From Nitrococcus mobilis Nb-231 (GTDB taxonomy: Bacteria; Pseudomonadota; Gammaproteobacteria; Nitrococcales; Nitrococcaceae): a stretch of DNA of 64,000 bases. This document shows, piece by piece, positions 1-8,300 of the stretch. The notes beneath the pieces are model-generated. The model did not search any database. It was not told the origin of the DNA and saw nothing but the letters and a program-made list of their open reading frames with translations. The stretch spans positions 2,906,596-2,970,595 of the forward strand of contig NZ_CH672427.1 in NCBI RefSeq assembly GCF_000153205.1, given 5' to 3'. The stretch's first letter is position 1; the number at the start of each line of letters is the position of its first letter. A program made the position numbers and the translations under genes.

Positions 1-2
1 CT

Positions 3-62
3 CGCCGCGCCGAGTTCCTGGTCAAGGGAGCGGCGGCGCGGGGCTGGTCCGAGTCGCAGTAG
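3..62 (+). CDS. C-terminal end of an unidentified upstream gene
   Basis: An open frame enters from the window edge and stops at TAG 60-62, giving about 19 residues (RRAEFLVKGAAARGWSESQ). It stops 29 bases before the tonB start on the same strand, so it could be the last codons of a gene cotranscribed with tonB. Too short to identify, and it may be chance. Confidence 0.3.
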   Translation, partial: RRAEFLVKGAAARGWSESQ

Positions 63-91
63 GCTCATTTTTACGATAACGAGGCGGCACC

Positions 92-877
92 GTGCCTACA
101 GCGGCAACATGGACCAATTTGTCTACGCAAACGACGCCGAACTGGTCGGTGGTCGGGTTGGTGCTCGCATTGCACGCCGTGTTGCTATGGGGAATAACGC
201 AGATGCAGCAGCCGGCGCCGGGACTAACGCCCGGTGAACCGCTGATGGTGCGCTTCATTGAAGCGCCGCCGGCGCCCGAGCCGGTAGCACCGGAAACCAA
301 ACCTGCTCCGAAGGTCAAACCGGTGCCTAAGCCTAAGCCTAAGCCTAAGCCTAAGCCTAAGCCTAAGCCGCGGGTGGAGCGACCGCCTAAACTGGTCAAA
401 CGACCCAAGCCGGTGGAAAAACCGCTTATCGCGCAGACTCGACCCGAGCCGGTACCGATGAAAACGGCGCCGCCCGCCCCGCCTCGCCAGGAACCCGTAG
501 CACAGCCACCGCCCAAGCCGTCACCACCCGTGCAATCGCCGCCGGAGCAAGCGCCGCGCTCGGCGCCAACTAGCGACACGGCCAAGGAAGCACCGATCAT
601 CCCGCCCAATATCGTGGCGGCTTATCGGGACAACCCACCGCCGAACTATCCGATGCGTTCGCGCCGCTTGGGTGAACAGGGCAAGGTCTTATTGCGGGTG
701 CACGTCACCGCCAGCGGGCACGTCAGCCAGATCAAGGTGCAGCGTTCTTGCGGTCATCGCCGCTTGGATCGGGCGGCGCTGGAGGCCGTACGCAATTGGC
801 GCTTCGCGCCGGCACGCCAGGCCGGACAGCCCACGGCCGCTTGGGTGCTGGTCCCAATTCAATTCGAACTAAGTTAA
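92..877 (+). CDS. tonB: TonB energy-transducing protein
   Basis: TonB couples the inner-membrane proton motive force, harvested by ExbB/ExbD, to TonB-dependent outer-membrane receptors for siderophores, haem or cobalamin. The 261-residue product has the expected plan. A short cytoplasmic N-terminus leads into one membrane anchor at about residues 19-37, with a conserved-looking His28 in it. A long Pro/Lys-rich periplasmic spacer follows at about 60-170, including a run of Lys-Pro repeats. The globular TonB C-terminal domain starts near residue 183 at the NYP motif and ends VPIQFEL. The start is GTG after GAGGCGG. Stop and the exbB start are 9 bases apart, so tonB-exbB-exbD is one operon. Confidence 0.93.
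   Translation: MPTAATWTNLSTQTTPNWSVVGLVLALHAVLLWGITQMQQPAPGLTPGEPLMVRFIEAPPAPEPVAPETKPAPKVKPVPKPKPKPKPKPKPKPRVERPPKLVKRPKPVEKPLIAQTRPEPVPMKTAPPAPPRQEPVAQPPPKPSPPVQSPPEQAPRSAPTSDTAKEAPIIPPNIVAAYRDNPPPNYPMRSRRLGEQGKVLLRVHVTASGHVSQIKVQRSCGHRRLDRAALEAVRNWRFAPARQAGQPTAAWVLVPIQFELS
326..367 (+). repeat. Hexanucleotide tandem repeat (CCTAAG)x7 in tonB
   Basis: Seven perfect copies of CCTAAG encode alternating Pro-Lys in the periplasmic spacer of TonB. The unit is a multiple of three, so copy-number change would alter spacer length without breaking the frame. Confidence 0.9.
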
Positions 878-886
878 GGGTTGACC

Positions 887-1648
887 GTGGAAACCGAACA
901 TGCGTTAGGCTTCATTAATTTTCTGCAGCAGGCCGACGGCCTCGCCAAAACCATTTTAGCGCTGATGTTGTTCGCTTCGTTGATCAGCTGGTATTTGATC
1001 CTGACCAAGACGGTGCACAATAGCCTGGCGATCAGGCGCAGCCGGCAGTTTCTGGAGTTTTTCTGGGCTACGCCCTCGCTAACCGCCGTGGCCGCACACT
1101 TGGAGGAGCAACAGCCGAAAGACCCATTCTCGCGCCTGGCCCACCATGGCGTGATCGCCAGCTCTCATCACGAACGCTACGGGGTAAATCGCGTGAGTAC
1201 AGCGGGCAGCGCCGGCGACTTCGTCACTCGTGCGCTGCGCAAAGTGATCGACGAGGAGACCGCGCGGGCCGAGTCCGGTCTTACGTTGCTCGCCTCAATC
1301 GGCTCCACCGCACCCTTTGTCGGACTACTTGGCACGGTGTGGGGTATCTACCACGCGCTCATTGCCATTGCCCAAAGCGGCAGTGGCGGCTTGGATCAGG
1401 TGGCCGGACCGGTAGGCGAGGCGCTCATCATGACCGCTATCGGGCTGGCCGTCGCCATCCCGGCGGTACTCGGTTACAACTTTCTAGTGCGTAGCAATCG
1501 GCTGATGTTGGCGCGGCTCGATGGCTTCGCCTACGATCTTTTCGCCTTTCTTGCTACCGGCGCTAAACTCGATGGGCAGGCCCAGCCGACCGAAGTCGTT
1601 GCTCATTTGCGCACGGCCGAACCGGCCGTGGCCGGCCGACGGAGCTAA
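887..1648 (+). CDS. exbB: ExbB/TolQ/MotA-family proton channel subunit
   Basis: ExbB forms the pentameric inner-membrane scaffold of the TonB motor. The 253-residue product has three hydrophobic segments in the family arrangement: an N-terminal helix (residues about 15-40), a large cytoplasmic domain, and two helices near the C-terminus. The second helix carries the ExbB/TolQ-type stretch STAPFVGLLGTVWGI, and the third carries ALIMTAIGLAVAIPAV. I prefer GTG 887, preceded by AAGGG at a good distance; an in-frame TTG at 881 would add two residues. It lies between tonB and exbD, 3 bases before exbD. Confidence 0.92.
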   Translation: METEHALGFINFLQQADGLAKTILALMLFASLISWYLILTKTVHNSLAIRRSRQFLEFFWATPSLTAVAAHLEEQQPKDPFSRLAHHGVIASSHHERYGVNRVSTAGSAGDFVTRALRKVIDEETARAESGLTLLASIGSTAPFVGLLGTVWGIYHALIAIAQSGSGGLDQVAGPVGEALIMTAIGLAVAIPAVLGYNFLVRSNRLMLARLDGFAYDLFAFLATGAKLDGQAQPTEVVAHLRTAEPAVAGRRS

Positions 1649-1651
1649 GCT

Positions 1652-2155
1652 ATGGCTTTCGGCAGCTTTAGTGGACAAAGTGGCCGCGATGGTGCGACCC
1701 CCATGACGGAAATCAACGTGATACCGTTGGTCGATATCATGCTGGTGTTGCTGGTGATCTTCATCGTCACCGCACCGTTGATCACCCATTCCGTGGAAAT
1801 CGATCTACCCAAAGTGGCAAGCCAACCGAGCGAGGCGGAACCGGAGAGCGTGCAGGTCGCCATCGACTCCGAGGGCCGCTTTTACTGGGACAGCGAATTG
1901 ATCGACCGGGACGAGTTGAGCGCGCGCCTGCTTACGGCCGGCGAACGACTGCCAACGCCTGAGTTGCACCTGCACGCCGACCGCTCGACCCGCTACGAGG
2001 TACTGGCCGAAATCATGGCTGAAGCAGGCAAAGTGGGGTTGGGCCGGATCGGCTTCGTATCCGATCCCCCGCAAGCTGGCGATCCGCATCAAACGCCAGC
2101 ACAGCCCGCAGCGATTTCGGCCCGACAAGCACAGCCCCCCACTGCCGATCATTGA
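1652..2155 (+). CDS. exbD: ExbD/TolR-family biopolymer transport protein
   Basis: ExbD is the second stator subunit of the TonB motor. The 167-residue product has a short cytoplasmic tail, one membrane helix at about residues 23-43 and a periplasmic domain. The proton-relay aspartate is visible as Asp28 in PLVDIMLVLL, preceded by the family motif EINVIP. The periplasmic domain ends near residue 145, and a Pro/Ala/Gln-rich tail of about 20 residues follows that is unusual for ExbD. ATG 1652 is preceded by GGAG. It is the last gene of the operon. Confidence 0.92.
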   Translation: MAFGSFSGQSGRDGATPMTEINVIPLVDIMLVLLVIFIVTAPLITHSVEIDLPKVASQPSEAEPESVQVAIDSEGRFYWDSELIDRDELSARLLTAGERLPTPELHLHADRSTRYEVLAEIMAEAGKVGLGRIGFVSDPPQAGDPHQTPAQPAAISARQAQPPTADH

Positions 2156-2659
2156 GGGTTTCGCTACACGGCGCGCTCCTGCTGCGGGCGATTTTAAATG
2201 CAACATTTGGGGCACGACAGTTTATGCCGGCGTTCACCTTGTCACCCGGTAGCACCACCTTCAGCTCCGCGTGCACCAAATTCAACCATAATAGCCCCGC
2301 GTAAATCCACTATCTAAAATAAGCAAAAAGATGGATGCCAAGGGTGGATTACTGCGAGGGGTCGTAAAATGCTAGTGATTTTGGCCGCGCCCTTGACGAC
2401 CGCCGGCGGCGACGCGGATAGCACGCGCGCGCCTAAAGCGGCTCACGCCGTTGCCAGTAGACAATCAGCGAAGACGCATCAATCCTAGGCTGGATAGAGA
2501 GGTGGATTCGTGTGACTCGCGATAGAGGGTGAGCATCCCTGCTCATGCTATAAATCCTTTGTTGGAAAGTTTACAGAGATGGATCGGTTTTTTCGCGAGG
2601 TGTATCGCATTATTAGAAAATAACTCGCTCGACAGATCGCTACCCGCCCGATGGCGCCC
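2156..2659. other. Intergenic region, no gene seen
   Basis: About 500 bases between the convergent exbD and nuclease genes. No ORF with family resemblance or convincing start was found, and I saw no strong rho-independent terminator. Confidence 0.5.
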
Positions 2660-3199
2660 CTAGAACCGCCTAAAGCGTCCAGCCGCACCCTGATGACCGA
2701 AACCCGGGTAGCCCTTGTCATCCGTAGTATCCGCGTCGTGCCAGAGTGAACGCCATCGCCATGGCATGACGAATGAGCCCGACCAGATACCGACCCCGGC
2801 AGCTTTGGCTTGCCACTCTTCGGCTAAGTAAGCACGGCTGCAGCAGCGATAGGCCGGCGCCCAGCCCCAGCGAACCATCCAGGCATTGAGATCCTGCCCT
2901 TGGAGATGGCAGACGGCGATCCGGTGCCCAGCGCGATCTCGTTCATTGCCTTCGCAGCGCACCGTCTGCCCGCCGATGCGGGCGGCCAACGCAGCCGCGG
3001 CCTTCTGCCCACATCGCCACGGGAATCCGTCCGAGTCGTAACAGGGCTGAGCGCGTTCGGGAGCATCGATGCCATACAGACGAATGCGTTCGCCCTGGAT
3101 CTCCAGCGTATCGCCGTCCACCACGAGAGGAATGCCGGCTAAAGTCTCTGCAAATACAAGGTTTGGCAGTAACGCGAGCAGAATCAGAAAAAATCGCAT
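2660..3199 (-). CDS. Secreted thermonuclease-family (SNase-like) nuclease
   Basis: The 179-residue product begins with a signal peptide (MRFFLILLALLPNLVFA) and continues into a staphylococcal-nuclease (OB-fold) domain, so it probably acts in the periplasm or outside the cell as a Ca2+-dependent phosphodiesterase. Family motifs visible are VVDGDTLEI and RIRLYGIDAPE, supplying Arg40, Asp45 and Glu48, and DLNAWMVRWGWA near residue 105. One oddity is that the usual DRxGR segment reads DRAGHR. The second catalytic arginine position is therefore His92, with Arg93 next to it, and activity may be altered. Several Cys residues suggest disulphides. No partner gene is obvious. Confidence 0.85.
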   Translation of the reverse strand: MRFFLILLALLPNLVFAETLAGIPLVVDGDTLEIQGERIRLYGIDAPERAQPCYDSDGFPWRCGQKAAAALAARIGGQTVRCEGNERDRAGHRIAVCHLQGQDLNAWMVRWGWAPAYRCCSRAYLAEEWQAKAAGVGIWSGSFVMPWRWRSLWHDADTTDDKGYPGFGHQGAAGRFRRF

Positions 3200-3223
3200 G
3201 GAGTGCTTGGTTGGCCAAGTAGC

Positions 3224-3445
3224 TCAAGGCAACTGACGCTGTAGTCTCTCCCGGGCCTCAGTCCAAGGGCTTTGATCTTCCGGATTATTCTCTGCATCCG
3301 AAATGCGGGCATCGAGGAGTAATTTTTCTTTTTCAGTAACGGGTACGTCGTCGGGAGACAGCGTTTCCCATACAGCCTCGATCAGCTCCAATCGTTCGGC
3401 GGCGCTGAGGCACTTTACCTGCGAGATTAATGCTGCGTCGATCAT
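3224..3445 (-). CDS. Addiction-module antitoxin component, orphan
   Basis: A 73-residue acidic protein starting MIDAALISQVKCLSAAERLELIEAVWETL. The pattern LSxxERLELIEAVWESL with an acidic C-terminus rich in Glu/Asp resembles the putative addiction-module component family, small antitoxins usually followed directly by a RelE/ParE toxin. Here the gene downstream on the same strand is the SNase-like nuclease, and no toxin is visible, so this looks orphaned. An upstream in-frame start would add 22 residues, but the internal ATG fits the family start. Confidence 0.7.
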   Translation of the reverse strand: MIDAALISQVKCLSAAERLELIEAVWETLSPDDVPVTEKEKLLLDARISDAENNPEDQSPWTEARERLQRQLP

Positions 3446-3511
3446 GTGTGAAGGATACCGTAGAAGCTGAGTGAGGCCCAACGGAGTAGCGATATGCGGT
3501 AAAGGGCGCAA

Positions 3512-3541
3512 GGGGACGGATTTATTTTATAAATCGTCCCC
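3512..3541. repeat. Imperfect palindrome, REP/MITE-like hairpin
   Basis: GGGGACG(G)ATTTAT pairs with ATAAATCGTCCCC over 13 bp with one bulge and a very short loop. It sits between two divergent antitoxin genes. It could be a REP-type element or a bidirectional terminator. Confidence 0.5.
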
Positions 3542-3614
3542 ATTTATATTGGTCCGCGGCGGATTTGTGGTTAGATAATGAATGGCGTAACCGCAACTGC
3601 AACTCGACGATGAC

Positions 3615-3896
3615 TTGAAGCAGATTGGTACCCGTGAACTCAAGGGTCACCTGTCTGCCGTGTTGCGGCGGATGCGCGACGGTGAGGAGATTTCGGTGAC
3701 CTCCCACGGCAAGGTGGTGGTGCGTCTTTCGCCACCACCGGCTGAGGGCGGTGTAGAGTCTGATGCGCTGGCGAGATTGCGCCGCCATGGTTGGTTGCGA
3801 GCCGGCAGCGGCAGCCGAATCCGCGGTTCAGCGCGTCCAGCCGCCGTGCCTGACGGTACGGTGGATGAGATTCTGCGCTGGGCGCGCGGCGATTGA
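3615..3896 (+). CDS. Phd/YefM (VapB-like) antitoxin
   Basis: A 93-residue protein beginning MKQIGTRELKGHLSAVLRRMRDGEEISVTSHGKVVVRLSP, which has the Phd/YefM pattern of an N-terminal DNA-binding domain followed by 'VTxxGKPVARL'. Such antitoxins neutralise PIN-domain or RelE-type toxins and autoregulate their operon. The stop codon overlaps the TTG start of a PIN-domain toxin remnant, the usual coupled arrangement. Because the toxin is broken, this antitoxin probably has no functional partner here. Confidence 0.8.
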   Translation: MKQIGTRELKGHLSAVLRRMRDGEEISVTSHGKVVVRLSPPPAEGGVESDALARLRRHGWLRAGSGSRIRGSARPAAVPDGTVDEILRWARGD

Positions 3897-4078
3897 TCCA
3901 GTATTGGGATACCTCGGCGCTGTTGAAACTGTACCTCGAGAAGTCGGGGTCCGAGCAGGTACGCGATGAAGCCTGCCGCGCGGTGGTATGTACGCATCTG
4001 ATCGCCGGGTGGAGGTGCACGCCGGCCAGGCTGAATGCCGCCGGGCGTGAGTTGGGCATGACGTTGCTTGCCGTGTAG
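3893..4078 (+). pseudogene. Truncated and frameshifted PIN-domain (VapC) toxin
   Basis: The frame starts at TTG 3893, overlapping the antitoxin stop, and encodes MIQYWDTSALLKLYLEKSGS. This is the PIN-domain N-terminus with the first catalytic Asp (YWDTSALLKLY). After about 37 residues the family pattern moves to another frame (GVEVHAGQAE resembles the usual VEVRAALAR), so there is an indel near 4010. No later PIN motif with the remaining acidic residues follows before hslR. A complete VapC would be about 130 residues. The nuclease centre is incomplete, so the product should be inactive. Confidence 0.8.
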
Positions 4079-4165
4079 GCTTACAGGTAGCTCCGGCCGA
4101 AAAAGTTAGCCGGCTGCAACCGGATCGCCGCTTCCAGGTGCGGCTGGCGCGGTCAAATTCGAGGT

Positions 4166-4576
4166 ATGAATCGAATGTCCAAAACCGAGAGTGAGTCGGT
4201 TCGAATTGACCGCTGGCTTTGGGCGGCCCGGTTTTTCAAGACTCGGCGGCTCGCCGTCGATGCCATCAAAGGCGGCAAAGTCAGTGTGAACGGTGTGCGG
4301 GCCAAACCGGCGAAAGAATTACGGGTCGGCTCCGAGGTCCGTGTGACCAAGGGCTCATATGAATTCGTGGTGATTGTTCAGGCGCTTGCCGAACAGCGCG
4401 GTCCCGCGGTGGAGGCCCAGAAACTTTATCAGGAGCTGGAGTCGAGTATCGAGCGCCGCCAGCGCGTCAGAGAGCAGCATAAAATCGCGGCTGCGGCAAT
4501 GCCACGTGTGGATCATCGACCCGATAAGCGCGCGCGGCGGCACTTAGCAGAGTTCAAACGTAAGCCGGGCGGGTAG
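4166..4576 (+). CDS. hslR: Ribosome-associated heat shock protein Hsp15
   Basis: Hsp15 binds free 50S subunits that still carry a nascent peptidyl-tRNA after stalled translation. The 136-residue product has an S4 RNA-binding domain at about residues 14-75 (VRIDRWLWAARFFKTRRLAVDAIKGGKVSVNGVRAKP) and a very basic C-terminal tail rich in Arg/Lys (DKRARRHLAEFKRKPGG), as in E. coli HslR. GAGGT lies directly before ATG 4166; a second ATG at 4175 has better spacing and may be the true start. Transcribed alone. Confidence 0.9.
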   Translation: MNRMSKTESESVRIDRWLWAARFFKTRRLAVDAIKGGKVSVNGVRAKPAKELRVGSEVRVTKGSYEFVVIVQALAEQRGPAVEAQKLYQELESSIERRQRVREQHKIAAAAMPRVDHRPDKRARRHLAEFKRKPGG

Positions 4577-4708
4577 TAATCCGGAGTTTAGGCGATCACG
4601 GCTCAGGTGGTGGAAACACGACTCTGAGCATCACTCACCGTACAACCCCCGCGCGCTGGCGAGGGTTGCCGGGTCGTGTAGCGCTTGCGCAACGATGAAA
4701 CTCGCTCG

Positions 4709-5128
4709 CTAATCAAACGAGCGTTGCAGCTCGGAGAGCATCGCTTGGTAGACCGCGTCGCCGGGTTCGGCAACCGCGCCCGTGCTGGGCTCCCAGCTCG
4801 TCGTCCAGACCACCAGGGTGGTGTTATCCTCGGTAATCGGCACGGCCCGGATTTCGCCGACGAATTCTTGGACGTTATCCTTCGAGGCGGAATCGGTACC
4901 GACATCGATACGGTAGCGCATGATCCGCGCCTGGTCGTCCAGACCGACCAGCGTCTCGTAGAAGGTTCCGTTGATGATGCGCTTGGCGCCGATCTGGTTG
5001 CCGGCGTAAGCACCCACCGGCTCACACTCGACCTCGTCTGCCGCCCAGGACATGTCGTGGAAGTTCCGCAGTGCGCCCCAAACCCTATTGACGGGGGCGT
5101 CGACGACGACCGAATTGAAGCAGCCCAT
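4709..5128 (-). CDS. SRPBCC / polyketide-cyclase-like protein
   Basis: A 139-residue protein starting MGCFNSVVVDAPVNRVWGALRNFHDMSWA. The beta-strand opening 'VxAPxxxVWxxLxdFxxMxWA' is typical of START/SRPBCC hydrophobic-pocket proteins, and TTLVVWTTSWEPS near residue 105 fits the central sheet. No enzyme-specific residues can be assigned, so substrate and role are unknown. The start is the ATG preceded by AAGGAG (on the minus strand); an in-frame upstream ATG would add 7 residues without a ribosome site. It reads opposite to hslR. Confidence 0.75.
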   Translation of the reverse strand: MGCFNSVVVDAPVNRVWGALRNFHDMSWAADEVECEPVGAYAGNQIGAKRIINGTFYETLVGLDDQARIMRYRIDVGTDSASKDNVQEFVGEIRAVPITEDNTTLVVWTTSWEPSTGAVAEPGDAVYQAMLSELQRSFD

Positions 5129-5322
5129 GTCTCGCTCCTTCTGTTCCAATAATTAACGAATTTGTTATCGCCGCGCTCTCGCAAGAGCAGTCCGGACGGC
5201 CAAATTAATGCTGAAAGTAGTGTAGTTGACGCATCGGGTGAAGTCTATGACAACCAATGCGCCCCGCAGGCATCTTCGATCAGCAAAGGATTCAGCCGCG
5301 TTTACCGCGTAGCGGCCGGCTA

Positions 5323-8300
5323 TCAATCGGCGGCCGGCCGCGATTGAACGATAGCCGGGTTCGAGAAGCGGTTGCAAACGGATCCCCGCTCGGCCAGGAA
5401 TTCATCGAGAAGGCGTGCCGTGTACGAGCCTTCGCTTACCTGGGCGACCGTCTCGGGTGCTCCCTCCGCCACAATTCGACCACCGCCTTGGCCGCCCTCG
5501 GGGCCCAAGTCGATGAGCCAGTCGACCTCGGCAAGCATATCCAGATTATGCTCGATGACGACCACGGTGTTGCCGGCGGCCACGAGCCGGTGCAGCACGC
5601 GGATGAGTTTTTCCACATCGGCCATGTGCAGTCCCACCGTGGGTTCATCCAGAAGGTAAAGCGTATGCGGCGAGCGGCCGCGGCGCTCGCCGGGCCGGGC
5701 CTTGGCGAGCTCCGTGACGAGCTTGAGGCGCTGCGCTTCCCCGCCGGAGAGCGTGGGGCTCGGCTGACCGAGGGCCAGGTAGCCGAGGCCCGTGTCCTGG
5801 AGCAAGCGCAGGGCATGCTGGATTTTGCGATGAACGCCGAAGAACTCGGCGGCCTCGGCGACGCTCAGCTGCAGCACAGCGCCGATGGACTGGCCGCGGT
5901 ATTCGACGGCCAAGGTCTCCGGCGTAAAGCGCAGCCCGTTACACAGATCGCAGCGCAGGGTGACGTCCGGCAGGAAACTCATCGCCACCCGCTGCAGGCC
6001 CTGACCCTCGCAGGCTGGGCAACGGCCGTCCTTGGTATTAAAGGAGAAGCGCCCTGGGCCATAGCCGCGCACGCGCGCCTCTTCGGTTTGCGCGAACAGG
6101 CGGCGGACATCATCCCAGAAGCCGACATAGGTGGCCGGGCAGGAGCGCGGCGTTTTGCCGATCGGGCTTTGGTCGACTTCCAGTACCCGGTCTATCGACT
6201 CCCAGCCTATGAGGTCCTTGCAGTCGCGCAAAGGTGCCCGTGAGCGACTGCGCTTGGCGGCTACGAGCCGTCGTAGGTTGGCGTACAGAACAGTGCGTAC
6301 CAGGGTGCTCTTACCCGAGCCGGAGACGCCGCTGACCCCCACCAGTCGCCCCAGTGGCAGAGACACATCGATCCCGTGCAGGTTGTGCCGGTTGGCGCCG
6401 ACGAGCCGGATAACCCGGTCGGGGGTTTGTGGTCGACGGCGGCGGGCAAGCAGTGGATGACGCAGCGGCTCGGCCAGCAAGCGCCCGGTGAGCGAGTCCG
6501 CGCTTTGCGCCAGTTGCAGCGGCGTTCCGGTGGCCACCACGTGCCCGCCCGCCGCGCCGGCCGCCGGTCCGAGATCGATCACATGTTCGGCGCAGCGGAT
6601 GGTTTCCTCGTCGTGTTCGACGACAACAATGGTGTTGCCCTTGGCCCGCAACCGCCGGAGGCTGTCGAGCAGCATCCGATTATCCCGCGGATGCAGGCCA
6701 ATCGTGGGTTCGTCCAGAACATAACAGGCGCCGTGGAGGCTGGAGCCGAGTTGAGCGGCGAGCCGAATCCGTTGCGCCTCACCGCCGGAGAGCGTGGGAG
6801 CGGCGCGGTCCAAGGTCAGATAACTAAGCCCCACCTCCTTGAGGAAAGCGAGACGGTGGCATAGTTCCGGCAACAGATCGCGAGCAATCGCGGCCTCGCG
6901 CCCAGTAAGCTCGAGGCTGTCGAAAATGTGTGCGGCCGCCTCGACCGACAGAGCAGTGTAATCGGCGATGTTTCGGCCCTGGAACCGGATGGCGAGCGCT
7001 TCAGGGCATAGGCGGCGTCCCTGACAAGCCGGGCAAGGGTGCGGTTCGGCATCGCTCTCGGCCACCAGCCACTCGACTTCCTCGCCCGTTTGCAGCGCGT
7101 CAAACCCGGCGAGTACGACACCGACCCCATAACAGCTCGGACACCAGCCGTGCTTGGAATTGAACGAGAGGCGTCGCGGGTCGGCTTCTTGGAAGCTACG
7201 CCCGCAGTTCGGGCAGGCACGCTGGATAGAAAACAACGCTTCGCCCGGCTTGCCGAAGTCCACCTTGACGCGGCCCTTGCCGAGCTCGAGTGCCCACTGC
7301 AGCTGCGCTCGCAGTCGCGCCTCATTTTCGGGCTCGAGCATCAGCTCGGCGACGGGCAGATCAATGTCGTGCTCACGGTAGCGGTCCAGGCGCGGCCAGT
7401 TGGCCGTGGGTAGCAGCACACGATCCACGCGCAGTTGCGTGAAGCCTTTGCCCGCGGCCCACTTGGCGAGCTCCGTGTAATAGCCCTTGCGGGCGGTTAC
7501 AAGCGGTGCGAGTACGTGAGCCGGTCGGCCCCGGTGGGCGCGCAGTAGCCGGGCGACGATGGCGTCCACGGTTTGTGCCTCGATCGGCAGATCGCAGTCC
7601 GGACAGTGTTGGACTCCGAGTTTGACGAACAGCAAGCGCAGAAAATGATACAGCTCGGTCTGGGTCGCTACGGTGCTCTTGCGCCCGCCGCGGCTGGTGC
7701 GCTGCTCGATTGCGACCGTAGGTGGAATACCGAAGATGGCATCCACCTCCGGTCGGGCGGCCGGTTGGACAAACTGCCGGGCGTAGGCGTTGAGTGATTC
7801 GAGGTAACGGCGCTGGCCTTCGTTGTAGAGGATATCGAAGGCCAGAGTGCTTTTGCCGGAGCCGGAAATTCCGGTGATTACCGTAAGCCGATCGCGCGGT
7901 ACATGCACGTCGATGTTCTTCAGGTTGTGCTCGCGGGCGTGATGGATGTAGATGCTCTCGGCGCCGTGTTGCGCCGCGGGGACCGCCGCACCGGGTTCGG
8001 CTGTTGCGCTGTTCGAGGACAACGGCTTTGTTGCACGGGCTTTCAGATACGCCGCCAGGGCCTGCCCAGTATGGCTTGCCGCGACAGCCATGACCTGCGC
8101 CGGCGAGCCGCTGCAGACGATCTCGCCGCCGCGCTCACCGCCTTCGGGGCCGAGATCGATGATCCAGTCCGCCGCCGCGATGACATCGAGGTTATGCTCG
8201 ATGACGAGCAGGGAGTGGCCAGCTTGCAGCAAGCGCTCGAAGGCGTGCAGGAGCGTGGCGATATCCTCGAAATGCAGCCCGGTGGTCGGTTCGTCGAACA

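Noticed and set aside
326-367. Possible CRISPR-like array
   Set aside because: The repeat is a 6-bp coding microsatellite without spacers. No other region in the window has regularly spaced direct repeats.
5257-6243. Open frame of 328 codons on the plus strand inside uvrA
   Set aside because: It lies wholly antisense to the well-supported UvrA gene and shows no motif; a by-product of high G+C. The same applies to other long antisense frames in uvrA (6376-6864, 7903-8832).
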